A DNA stretch of 5,737 bases, taken from Clostridiales bacterium. Lineage in GTDB: Bacteria; Bacillota; Clostridia; Oscillospirales; Acutalibacteraceae. Shown one piece after another: positions 1 to 5,728 of this stretch. Each line of letters opens with the position of its first letter. The first letter of the stretch is position 1. The stretch covers positions 1-5,737 of the forward strand of contig JAAVHU010000018.1 in the NCBI GenBank assembly GCA_014799585.1, in the 5' to 3' direction. The position numbers and the translations under genes are program-made. Under the pieces are notes generated by a model. The model had not been told where the DNA came from. It did no database searches and saw nothing but the letters and a program-made list of their open reading frames with translations.

Positions 1-23
1 ATAAAATGCAAGGCATAAATTAT

Positions 24-41
24 AGGGCGGGCTGCCGCCCT
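24..41. repeat. GC-rich palindrome (7-bp stem, 4-nt loop)
   Basis: AGGGCGG at 24-30 pairs perfectly with CCGCCCT at 35-41 around a GCTG loop. It stands out as very GC-rich inside AT-rich flanks. Neither strand has a run of T directly after the stem (the minus strand continues ATAATTTATG), so it is a poor intrinsic terminator. It may be a dispersed REP-like intergenic element, or a weak terminator for minus-strand transcription arriving from the repressor gene. The structure is seen directly; its function is unknown. Confidence 0.5.
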
Positions 42-147
42 CACTATGATTTTAACGCAGCAGTTTGCCATACTCTCCATATTTTTTAGCAATTATTCTT
101 TATGTAGGGTGCCCCTTCGGAAAAGCCTTTTTGTATTGTTATTGCAG

Positions 148-169
148 GGTTCGGCGTCCTCGACGAACC
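148..169. repeat. Palindromic intergenic element just downstream of the repressor gene
   Basis: GGTTCG at 148-153 pairs with CGAACC at 164-169. After one G-A mismatch, CG pairs with CG around a TCCT loop. The element lies 8 nt beyond the stop codon of the minus-strand repressor. On that strand the stem is followed by CTGCAATAAC rather than a T run, so it is not a canonical terminator. Its GC-rich, CG-dinucleotide-rich make-up is unlike the surroundings and resembles REP-type dispersed elements of gut Clostridia. That assignment is inference from general appearance. Confidence 0.5.
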
Positions 170-177
170 GCTGATAT

Positions 178-480
178 TTATTTCATAAATTTATCAATTG
201 CATTATTCAGTTCTTCAATCATTTCTGTATTTCCGTCCTCAAGGGCGTGAACAATGCAATGTTCCATATGGTCTTTCAGAATAACCTTGCCCGTGTTGTT
301 TATGGCACTTTTTACAGCGGCAAGCTGAACTAAAACATCGCTGCAATCCTCTCCGTTTTCAACCATTTGCTTAACCTTCTGCAAATGCCCGATTGCTCTT
401 GCAAGGCGGTTTGAAACATCTTTTGTATGTTCGTGGGAATGCGTATGCTTATGCGTTTTTGCAGTTAAATTATCCATCAT
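178..480 (-). CDS. csoR: CsoR/RcnR-family metal-sensing transcriptional repressor
   Basis: This is a 100-residue, all-helical DUF156 (CsoR/RcnR/FrmR) repressor. Family members bind operator DNA as tetramers and release it when they bind Cu(I), Ni(II), Co(II) or another effector. The core runs from about residue 22 (NRLARAIGHLQKVKQMVENG) to the end and is of normal family length. The ligand positions are Cys46, His71 and Cys75, with the same 25- and 4-residue spacings as Cu(I)-sensing CsoR. A His-rich N-terminal tail alternates His at residues 10, 12, 14, 16 and 18. His14 lies 32 residues before Cys46, where nickel/cobalt sensors carry their fourth ligand. The persulfide sensor CstR is unlikely because both His71 and Cys75 are present. 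Two ATGs stand in tandem; the first is preceded by AGGA 7 nt away, a weak site, and starting at the second would remove one residue. No copper ATPase or other metal-transport gene lies in the window, so the target operon is unknown. Family assignment is firm; the metal is not. Confidence 0.93.
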   Translation of the reverse strand: MMDNLTAKTHKHTHSHEHTKDVSNRLARAIGHLQKVKQMVENGEDCSDVLVQLAAVKSAINNTGKVILKDHMEHCIVHALEDGNTEMIEELNNAIDKFMK

Positions 481-495
481 TATTAAATCCTGACT

Positions 496-525
496 AAAAA
501 AATAAGCCGTTCATAAAGAACGGCT
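496..525 (-). terminator. Intrinsic terminator of tRNA-Gly
   Basis: On the minus strand AGCCGTTC (525-518) pairs with GAACGGCT (512-505) around a TTTAT loop. The stem is followed by TA and seven T (502-496). It begins 2 nt after the tRNA CCA end. The T run ends only 15 nt before the repressor start codon, so this hairpin controls how much tRNA transcription can reach that gene. Confidence 0.9.
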
Positions 526-526
526 G

Positions 527-602
527 TGGAGCGGATTACGAGACTCGAACTCGCCACCTCCACCTTGGCAAGGTGGCGCTCTACCGGATGAGCTAAATCC
601 GC
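527..602 (-). tRNA. tRNA-Gly (anticodon GCC)
   Basis: The complete 76-nt cloverleaf folds without gaps. The acceptor stem GCGGATT/AATCCGC is perfect, the D stem is GCTC/GAGC, and the anticodon stem CCACC/GGTGG encloses the loop TTGCCAA with anticodon GCC. The variable loop has 5 nt. The T arm is GCGAG-TTCGAGT-CTCGT with one G-T wobble. The discriminator base is T and the terminal CCA is encoded (529-527). The tRNA decodes GGC and GGU glycine codons. It is a single tRNA gene with its own promoter and terminator. Confidence 0.98.
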
Positions 603-616
603 AAGTTGCAATGCAA

Positions 617-645
617 ATTATAATCAAAAACTTCTCATTTGTCAA
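617..645 (-). promoter_or_regulatory. Perfect-consensus sigma-A promoter for tRNA-Gly
   Basis: On the minus strand a -35 TTGACA (645-640) and a -10 TATAAT (622-617) are separated by exactly 17 nt. Both hexamers match the vegetative consensus at all six positions. The predicted start is near 610, leaving a leader of about 8 nt before the tRNA 5' end. Such strength is expected for a stable RNA gene. Confidence 0.93.
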
Positions 646-728
646 TACCTAAATTGAAATTTTTTACAGCTTTTTTGTATTTATAGTATTTCTTGGTTTT
701 CATTATTATGAATTCTAAAATTTATCTG

Positions 729-757
729 TTTACATATTCTGTTTTTTTTGTTAAAAT
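729..757 (+). promoter_or_regulatory. Sigma-A promoter of the dnaD-like/dnaC operon
   Basis: The -35 TTTACA (729-734, five of six consensus) and -10 TAAAAT (752-757, five of six) are 17 nt apart. An extended -10 TGT lies immediately upstream (749-751). The spacer carries eight T in a row. The predicted start is near 764, giving a leader of about 45 nt. The promoter diverges from the tRNA promoter on the other strand. Confidence 0.8.
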
Positions 758-763
758 GAAACT

Positions 764-789
764 TAAGTTGACAGCTTTTTGCCAACTTA
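764..789 (+). promoter_or_regulatory. 5' leader hairpin of the replication operon
   Basis: TAAGTTG (764-770) pairs with CAACTTA (783-789) around a 12-nt loop. The stem starts at about the predicted transcription start and ends 7 nt before the ribosome binding site AGAGGA (797-802), so it leaves that site open. It could protect the 5' end of the mRNA or be an operator-like inverted repeat. The pairing is seen; its role is inferred. Confidence 0.4.
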
Positions 790-808
790 TGAAAGAAGAG
801 GAATTTTA

Positions 809-1834
809 ATGGATTACAGTATTGTGCCAATGGGCGGTATTTGGGCAAACGGCTCTTTCAATGTTCCGATTGCCGTTTCAGATAAATACATAAAACTTGC
901 AAGTGAATATCAGCTTAAAGCACTTCTGATTATTTTAAGTTCAAATGGCAGAAGCTCATCAGCGGAAATTGCCAAAAGGCTTGGAATAACTGCATCGGAT
1001 GCAGAGGAAATTATGGAATTCTGGATTGAAGAGGGCGTTGCCTTTGCAGAGGGAATGGAGCCTAAAACCGTCCCTGTTCCTGAAACAAAAGAGGAAGATG
1101 CAAAAGCAGAAAAAACATCTAAAAAAATTCAGATAACAGCACCCACTTTAACACCAAAGGATATTGTTGATGCAGTTCAAGAAAATGAGGAAATTGCAGG
1201 TCTTCTGAATGAGGCACAGGTTGTTCTTGGAAGAACATTGAGCCATAACGAGCGTGAAATGCTTGTGAATATGATTGATTTTTATGGAATGAAATCTGAA
1301 ATCGTGCTTATGATTTTGCAATACTGGAGAAGTGTTAACGAAAAGGAAAACAGCAGAGCAAAGGGTATTGCCTATGTTTTGAAAATTGCGCAGAACTGGC
1401 TTGATGACGGAATAGACACGATTGAAGCTGCTGAGGAAAAACTGATGCAGCTTGAAAAAAGCAATAAGCTTTGGAAGGAAGTTGCCGCTCTTGCAGGTAT
1501 TGCGCATAAAAAACCAACTATAAAGCAAAGTGAAATGGTGCTTGCGTGGAGCAATGATTTCAGCTTTGATATGATTTCTGCCGCAATAGAGCAGATGAAG
1601 GAAAACACGCCTGCTCCGTCTCTTCCGTATGTGGATAAAATTCTTAAATCCTGGAAAAAGAAAGGCATTAAAAATCTTTCTGATGTTGAAAACGAAAGCA
1701 AGGAATTTGAAAAGAACAAGGCGGAAAAACCAACCAAGAGTTATTATCAAAAAGATAGGGTACAGGGTACACCATCCTTTGATTTAGATGAAATCATGAA
1801 AAATGCACTTAAGAATACAGAGATTAAGTATTAA
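809..1834 (+). CDS. DnaD-domain replication initiation/primosome protein
   Basis: This 341-residue protein belongs to the Firmicutes DnaD/DnaB primosome family, which remodels DNA at origins or stalled forks and helps recruit the helicase loader. Residues about 25-80 form a winged-helix-like region (AEIAKRLGITASDAEEIMEFW). A charged Glu/Lys linker follows at about 85-115. Two tandem DnaD (DDBH2) domains lie at about 129-203 and 221-295. Each ends in the family YxxxIxxxW DNA-binding motif: YVLKIAQNW at 189-197 and YVDKILKSW at 274-282. A polar tail ends with FDLDEIMKNAL. The start is the ATG at 809, preceded by AGAGGA with 6-nt spacing. A TTG at 779 in the same frame would add 10 residues but would lie inside the leader hairpin and lacks its own binding site. 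The gene is followed after 11 nt by the helicase loader, which supports a primosome role. With two DDBH2 domains it resembles B. subtilis DnaB (DDBH1-DDBH2-DDBH2 type) as much as DnaD, so no symbol is assigned. Confidence 0.92.
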   Translation: MDYSIVPMGGIWANGSFNVPIAVSDKYIKLASEYQLKALLIILSSNGRSSSAEIAKRLGITASDAEEIMEFWIEEGVAFAEGMEPKTVPVPETKEEDAKAEKTSKKIQITAPTLTPKDIVDAVQENEEIAGLLNEAQVVLGRTLSHNEREMLVNMIDFYGMKSEIVLMILQYWRSVNEKENSRAKGIAYVLKIAQNWLDDGIDTIEAAEEKLMQLEKSNKLWKEVAALAGIAHKKPTIKQSEMVLAWSNDFSFDMISAAIEQMKENTPAPSLPYVDKILKSWKKKGIKNLSDVENESKEFEKNKAEKPTKSYYQKDRVQGTPSFDLDEIMKNALKNTEIKY

Positions 1835-1845
1835 GAGGAAAAATT

Positions 1846-2817
1846 ATGGCTTATAACAGTTCAGCCTACCAAAAGGCAATAAATATTTTAGAACGCAGGC
1901 GTGAAAAAGCAACGCTTGAAGCGAACAGCAGAAAAGCAGAAATACTCAGCAAGTTGCCTGAAATTGATGAAATTCAATCCAAGCTTTCTGCAATAGGAAT
2001 TTCCATTTCCAAATGCTTTTTTAATAAAGAGAATAACGAAGCAGAAATCAAAAAGCTGGAAGCGGCAAGCCTTGCTCTTCAAAAGAAAAGAGAAGAAATT
2101 CTTTTGGCAAACGGATATGGCAGTGATGCTCTTTCCGAACAGTATATTTGCCCAATCTGTAAGGATACAGGCTATTTCAACAATCGTATGTGTTCCTGCC
2201 ATAAGGAAATTTTAAAGGAAAATGAAAGAAATTCTTTAAGAAATATTGCCCCTCTTGATGATTGCACATTTGAAACCTTTGATGTTCGTTATTATCCTGA
2301 AAATGTAATGGAGAACGGAGTTTCACCAAGGGAAAAGGTGGATAGAATTCTTGAAAACTGCCGTGTTTATGTGCAAAAGTTTAACGAGCATTCCCCCAAT
2401 CTTATTTTTATGGGTAAAACAGGTCTTGGTAAAACGCATTTAAGCCTTGCAATAGCAAATGCAGTCATTAATAAAGGCTTTTCTGTTGTCTATGGCACTA
2501 GTCAGAATATCCTTTCTGATTTGCAGAATGAAAATTTCGGCAGAACGGAAAATAATCTTTATAATGAATATGATGTTTTAAATGCAGATTTACTTATTAT
2601 TGATGACCTTGGCACGGAATTTAAAAATGCTTATTCAGTAGCCTGCCTTTATAATATTGTAAACACAAGAATTTTAAAGAAAAGGCCGACAATCATAAGC
2701 ACAAATTATGATTTCAACAAGCTTAATGAAATTTATGATGTAAGAATCACAAGCCGAATTGCAGGCGAGTATTCAACCCTTGTTTTAGAGGGAAATGATA
2801 TCAGATATATCAAATAA
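1846..2817 (+). CDS. dnaC: DnaC/DnaI-like AAA+ helicase loader
   Basis: This 323-residue ATPase of the DnaC/DnaI/IstB group (COG1484) loads the hexameric replicative helicase onto single-stranded DNA. The N-terminal third (about 10-90) is helical, charged and likely coiled coil. A zinc-binding Cys cluster follows: Cys102, Cys105, Cys116 and Cys118, with His119 nearby. The AAA+ core has Walker A GKTGLGKT at 190-197, Walker B LLIIDDLG at 249-256, sensor 1 STN at 285-287 and the candidate arginine finger region RITSR at 300-304. The start ATG is preceded by AAGAGGA, which overlaps the upstream stop codon, with 6-nt spacing; this implies translational coupling to the DnaD-like gene. An IS21 IstB helper is unlikely because no IstA transposase is present and the partner is a DnaD protein. 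In B. subtilis naming the equivalent is DnaI, since DnaC there is the helicase itself. All motifs are intact. Confidence 0.93.
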   Translation: MAYNSSAYQKAINILERRREKATLEANSRKAEILSKLPEIDEIQSKLSAIGISISKCFFNKENNEAEIKKLEAASLALQKKREEILLANGYGSDALSEQYICPICKDTGYFNNRMCSCHKEILKENERNSLRNIAPLDDCTFETFDVRYYPENVMENGVSPREKVDRILENCRVYVQKFNEHSPNLIFMGKTGLGKTHLSLAIANAVINKGFSVVYGTSQNILSDLQNENFGRTENNLYNEYDVLNADLLIIDDLGTEFKNAYSVACLYNIVNTRILKKRPTIISTNYDFNKLNEIYDVRITSRIAGEYSTLVLEGNDIRYIK

Positions 2818-2825
2818 ATACATAA

Positions 2826-2864
2826 TAAAAAGGATACCGAAAATTCGGTATCCTTAATTTTTTG
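2826..2864. terminator. Bidirectional intrinsic terminator between convergent operons
   Basis: AAGGATACCGA (2830-2840) pairs perfectly with TCGGTATCCTT (2845-2855) around an AAAT loop. The plus strand continues with AA and six T (2858-2863). The minus strand has five T at the stem base (2831-2827). It lies between the helicase loader stop (2817) and the ATPase stop (2871), so it can end both transcripts. Confidence 0.92.
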
Positions 2865-2870
2865 TTGATT

Positions 2871-3674
2871 TTACTCGTCTGCTGAAAGAAGCATACGGTC
2901 ATTATCAAGTTCGCTTCCGCTTGTTATCTTGAATTTTTCAAGAAGATCGGCGGTTGTGAGCTTTTTCTTTTCCTCACCGCTTACATCATATATGATTTTG
3001 CCGTCATTCATCATAATAAGTCTGTTGCCTATTGCGATAGCGTCTTTCATATTATGGGTAATCATAACGGTTGTAAGGTTATCTCTTTCAACTATTTTAG
3101 TTGTAAGTTCAAGCACCTTATGGGCTGTTTTTGGGTCAAGTGCCGCTGTATGTTCATCAAGCAGAAGAAGCTTTGGCTTTTTCAAGGTTGCCATAAGAAG
3201 GGTTATAGCCTGCCTTTGTCCGCCCGAAAGAAGCCCAACCTTTGAGGTTAATCTGTTTTCAAGCCCTAAATCCAGTGATTTTAAAAGCTCTATATATCCT
3301 GCTTTTTCCTTTTTGGATACACCCGGAGCAAGCGTTCTGAATTTACCTCTGCGTGATGCAAGCGCAAGGTTTTCCAATATCTGCATATCAGCAGCAGTGC
3401 CGTTCATAGGATCTTGGAAAACTCTGCCAAGGAATTTAGCTCTTTTGAATTCGGGAAGTTTTGTAACATTCTGCCCGTCAATTGTAATTGTACCGCTGTC
3501 AACAGGATAAACGCCTGCTATCATATTCAACATTGTTGATTTACCAGCACCGTTACCACCGATAACTGTTACGAAATCGCCCTCATTCAGCGTTAAATCT
3601 ATGCCGTTAAGCGCACGTTTTTCATTAACTGTTCCAGGGTTGAAGGTTTTATAAACACCTTTAATTTCAAGCAT
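2871..3674 (-). CDS. ABC transporter ATPase (TrpXYZ-like uptake system)
   Basis: This 267-residue nucleotide-binding subunit would power the adjacent permease from the cytoplasmic side, probably as a homodimer. All ABC motifs are intact: Walker A GGNGAGKST at 39-47, Q-loop Gln87 in VFQDP, signature LSGGQRQ at 149-155, Walker B with Asp173-Glu174, and switch His207 in MITHN. The Walker B segment reads LLDEHTAALDP, with His where many ABC proteins have Pro; this is typical of the COG1101 subfamily that pairs with ABC_sub_bind lipoproteins. The chosen start is the ATG at 3674, with GGAGG 8 nt upstream. The GTG three codons earlier is itself part of that binding site. The start overlaps the permease stop by 8 nt (ATGCTTGA), so translation is coupled. 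It is the last gene of the operon, and the bidirectional terminator follows it. Confidence 0.95.
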   Translation of the reverse strand: MLEIKGVYKTFNPGTVNEKRALNGIDLTLNEGDFVTVIGGNGAGKSTMLNMIAGVYPVDSGTITIDGQNVTKLPEFKRAKFLGRVFQDPMNGTAADMQILENLALASRRGKFRTLAPGVSKKEKAGYIELLKSLDLGLENRLTSKVGLLSGGQRQAITLLMATLKKPKLLLLDEHTAALDPKTAHKVLELTTKIVERDNLTTVMITHNMKDAIAIGNRLIMMNDGKIIYDVSGEEKKKLTTADLLEKFKITSGSELDNDRMLLSADE

Positions 3675-4572
3675 TTGCAGCACCTCCGTTTACTTTTACT
3701 TTTTTGCGTACAACCTTGTTTTTCCAATAAGGTACGCCAAGGAAAACTGCAACTACAAGTGCAGAGAAGAGCTTTAAGTCGTTTGCAGGAAGTCCAAGTG
3801 AAATAACAAGCGTAATAACAATATAATAAACAACGCCGCCGAATACTGCAGCTATGAGCTTTAATGCAAAATTCTTGAAGAGCTTTCCGAAAATAACCTC
3901 GCCGATAATTACGGCAGCAAGGCCGATAACGATAGCACCTCTGCCCATATTGATATCTGCAAAGCCTTGATACTGGGAAAGGAGAGCACCGGAAAGAGCA
4001 ACTATACCGTTTGAAATAACAAGTGCAATCACTTTATTTACATTTGTGTTTATACCGTTTGCTCTTGCCATATTCTGATTGTTTCCTGTTGCACGGATAG
4101 AATGTCCAAGCTCTGTTCCGAAGAACCAATAAAGAACAGCAACAATCACTGCAACAAAAATCAAGCCCACAATAATAGACTTTTTGTATTCAAGTATATT
4201 AACAAGGAAATTATAATTGCTTGGATTCAGTGCCTGATTGGACTGCCCCATTATATCAAGGTTAACCGAATATAATGCAAGCTGTGTTAAAATACCTGCA
4301 AGAATAGGCGGAATTCCAAAAACTGTGTGGAATATGCCTGTTGCAAGCCCTGCAATACCGCCGGCAATAAAAGCAATAAGCATTGCAAGATAAACATTCA
4401 TTCCGCTGATTGTGCACATTGCAAACACCGCACCGCCTGTGCCTAATGAGCCGTCTACTGTTAAATCAGCAAAATCAAGAATTCGATAGGTAATGTAAAC
4501 ACCTATGGCCATAATACCCCATATAATACCCTGTGCTACAGCACCCGGTACGGAAATCAAAAATGAAGCCAT
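3667..4572 (-). CDS. ABC transporter permease (TrpXYZ-like, BPD_transp_2 fold)
   Basis: This 301-residue integral membrane protein belongs to the branched-chain amino acid/sugar permease superfamily (COG4120-like). About eight to nine hydrophobic segments are visible, beginning near residues 5-28 and ending near 265-280, followed by a basic cytoplasmic tail (KNKVVRKKVKV). The cytoplasmic loop at about 152-175 (GTELGHSIRATGNNQNMARA) is the family coupling loop that contacts the ATPase. With a single permease gene, a homodimeric pore is expected. The start is the ATG at 4572, with GGAGG and 6-nt spacing. An upstream in-frame extension would run into the intercistronic hairpin and is not used. 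Its 3' end overlaps the ATPase start. Length and motifs look normal. Confidence 0.93.
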   Translation of the reverse strand: MASFLISVPGAVAQGIIWGIMAIGVYITYRILDFADLTVDGSLGTGGAVFAMCTISGMNVYLAMLIAFIAGGIAGLATGIFHTVFGIPPILAGILTQLALYSVNLDIMGQSNQALNPSNYNFLVNILEYKKSIIVGLIFVAVIVAVLYWFFGTELGHSIRATGNNQNMARANGINTNVNKVIALVISNGIVALSGALLSQYQGFADINMGRGAIVIGLAAVIIGEVIFGKLFKNFALKLIAAVFGGVVYYIVITLVISLGLPANDLKLFSALVVAVFLGVPYWKNKVVRKKVKVNGGAANA

Positions 4573-4588
4573 AAAAAACCTCCAATGT

Positions 4589-4615
4589 AAAAAGCGGTAA
4601 GAACAACTTACCGCT
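4589..4615 (-). terminator. Intercistronic terminator-like hairpin between lipoprotein and permease
   Basis: On the minus strand AGCGGTAAG (4615-4607) pairs perfectly with CTTACCGCT (4601-4593) around a TTGTT loop, and the stem runs into five T (4593-4589). It lies 23 nt after the lipoprotein stop and only 5 nt before the permease GGAGG. The short T run suggests partial termination or 3'-end protection of the upstream mRNA, which would leave more lipoprotein than permease. That effect is inferred. Confidence 0.75.
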
Positions 4616-4638
4616 CTCACTTTAATTTTATAATCTAA

Positions 4639-5631
4639 TTATTCTGCATCAAGGGCAACAAAATCATCAGAAACTGAGATTCCAAGCTCTTTGCAGATTT
4701 CAGCATTGTATTTCTTTGTAAACTGAGGAGCATATCTTATTTCCATATCAGCAGGATTTTTGCCTTCTGCAAGAATCTGAGCTGCCATTTCACCTGCAGC
4801 ATAGCCGATATCATAATAGCTGATTGTAAGTGTAACGATACCGCATCCCTTTGCAATACCCTCTTCGCCTGCAAATACAGGTGTTTTAGCCGGTCTTGCA
4901 ACAGCATCAATAATGCCAGTGTTCTTAGCTGCTACGTTATCTGTTGGAACATAAAGTGCATCATTTTCTGAAACTGCTTTTGTTGCAATAGACTGAAGAT
5001 CATTTGAATCAGCAAAAGGATATTCAGTTGCTTTAATACCTAAATCAGCAAGATATTTTGTAACCTCTGTTGCCTGATATTTTGAGTTAGGCTCTCCTGA
5101 GCAGTAAACAATACCAACTGTTTTTGTATCAGGGCAGATTTCTTTAATCATTGCAGCCTGCTGATCAAGCGGCGCAAGGTCTGATGTACCTGTTACATTG
5201 TTGCCTGTTTTACCTGAGAAATTCTCAATACCGAGTGCAACGCCGTATTCTGTTACGGATGTTCCTACAATCGGAATTTCCTTTGTTGCAGAAACAGCAG
5301 ACTGAACAACAGGTGTTGCATTTGCCATAATCAAATCAACCTTGTTTGCTGCATAACGGTTTACGATAGTTGAGCAGTTTGTTGTTTCACCCTGAGCAGT
5401 GTTGTATTCAAAGTCAACCTTGTCTGCACCAAGCTTATCTTCAACAGCTTTTTTGAAGCCCTCGGTAGCAGCGTTAAGTGCAGGGTGATCTTCCCACTGT
5501 GCAATTCCGATTTTATAAGAATCTTTATTTGTGCCGGATTCGTTGTCTTTTGATGAGCAAGCTGCAAATACAGTGCCTACAAGCACAACTGCAAGGCAGA
5601 TTGCAACGATTCTTTTGATAGATTTTTTCAT
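4639..5631 (-). CDS. ABC transporter substrate-binding lipoprotein (ABC_sub_bind, TrpX-like)
   Basis: This 330-residue extracellular binding protein belongs to the ABC_sub_bind family (COG2984), whose streptococcal member TrpX binds tryptophan. The start MKKSIKRIVAICLAVVLVG is a basic N-region and hydrophobic core. It ends in VFAAC, giving lipidated Cys25 after cleavage; Phe at -3 is a slight departure from the usual Leu. A Ser/Lys/Asp/Glu-rich spacer follows to about residue 38. Family landmarks are NVTGTSD at 145-151, YCSGEPNS at 176-183, YVPTDN at 227-232 and a Gly-rich stretch ending DIGYAAGEMA at about 274-283, which together form a two-lobed binding fold. The start is the ATG at 5631 with GGGAG 9 nt upstream. 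A longer in-frame reading from 5670 would spoil the signal peptide and begins inside the leader inverted repeat. It is first in the operon, before permease and ATPase. Tryptophan or an aromatic relative is the best guess, but the substrate cannot be fixed from sequence. Confidence 0.93.
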   Translation of the reverse strand: MKKSIKRIVAICLAVVLVGTVFAACSSKDNESGTNKDSYKIGIAQWEDHPALNAATEGFKKAVEDKLGADKVDFEYNTAQGETTNCSTIVNRYAANKVDLIMANATPVVQSAVSATKEIPIVGTSVTEYGVALGIENFSGKTGNNVTGTSDLAPLDQQAAMIKEICPDTKTVGIVYCSGEPNSKYQATEVTKYLADLGIKATEYPFADSNDLQSIATKAVSENDALYVPTDNVAAKNTGIIDAVARPAKTPVFAGEEGIAKGCGIVTLTISYYDIGYAAGEMAAQILAEGKNPADMEIRYAPQFTKKYNAEICKELGISVSDDFVALDAE

Positions 5632-5667
5632 ATAATTTTTCTCCCTTATAAGTAAATAACCATCAAA

Positions 5668-5687
5668 CACTTTAAGGCTTTAAAGTG
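5668..5687 (-). promoter_or_regulatory. Perfect inverted repeat at the transporter transcription start (candidate operator or leader hairpin)
   Basis: CACTTTAA (5687-5680 on the minus strand) and TTAAAGTG (5675-5668) form a perfect 8-bp inverted repeat with a 4-nt centre, 20 nt in all. It covers about +7 to +26 of the predicted transcript and lies upstream of the ribosome binding site. Its place and size suit a dimeric repressor operator. As RNA it would be a mostly A-U hairpin with no T run after it. The repeat is seen; the regulator is unknown. Confidence 0.55.
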
Positions 5688-5699
5688 CCTAACGAAAAT

Positions 5700-5728
5700 A
5701 TCTTAACATATATAAAAAAGACTGTCAA
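5700..5728 (-). promoter_or_regulatory. Sigma-A promoter of the ABC transporter operon
   Basis: On the minus strand the -35 TTGACA (5728-5723) is perfect. The -10 TAAGAT (5705-5700) matches four of six positions. The spacing is 17 nt, and an extended -10 TGT precedes the -10. The predicted start is near 5693, giving a leader of about 62 nt, which is too short for a T-box or other large riboswitch. Confidence 0.82.

Noticed and set aside
1..87. Possible minus-strand reading frame open to the left edge (starting near 87) and a plus-strand frame from about position 3
   Set aside because: Both are under 30 codons within the window, lack properly spaced ribosome binding sites, run through the GC-rich palindrome and show no recognisable protein motif.
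65..250. Plus-strand reading frame of 61 codons over the repressor 3' end
   Set aside because: It overlaps the antisense of a firmly identified CsoR-family gene, has no ribosome binding site and has no family features.
527..602. tRNA-Gly as an integration site for a mobile element
   Set aside because: No integrase and no second copy of the tRNA 3' end was found in the window, and the neighbours are ordinary chromosomal genes.
779..808. TTG start adding 10 residues to the DnaD-like protein
   Set aside because: It lies in the leader hairpin without a binding site, whereas the ATG at 809 has AGAGGA at 6-nt spacing.
1148..1750. Long antisense frames over the DnaD-like gene
   Set aside because: They are shadows of a real gene with two intact DnaD domains; the translations are Phe/His/Asn-rich and resemble no family.
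1846..2817. IstB helper ATPase of an IS21-type element
   Set aside because: No IstA transposase or terminal inverted repeats are present, and the gene is coupled to a DnaD-domain protein, which fits a helicase loader.
2929..3510. 193-codon plus-strand frame opposite the ATPase gene
   Set aside because: The minus strand encodes all ABC ATPase motifs in order; the plus-strand product is Ser/Phe-rich with no motif and no ribosome binding site.
5632..5693. T-box or other riboswitch before the transporter operon
   Set aside because: The leader is about 62 nt and holds only one short A-U-rich stem, with no terminator or T-box sequence.
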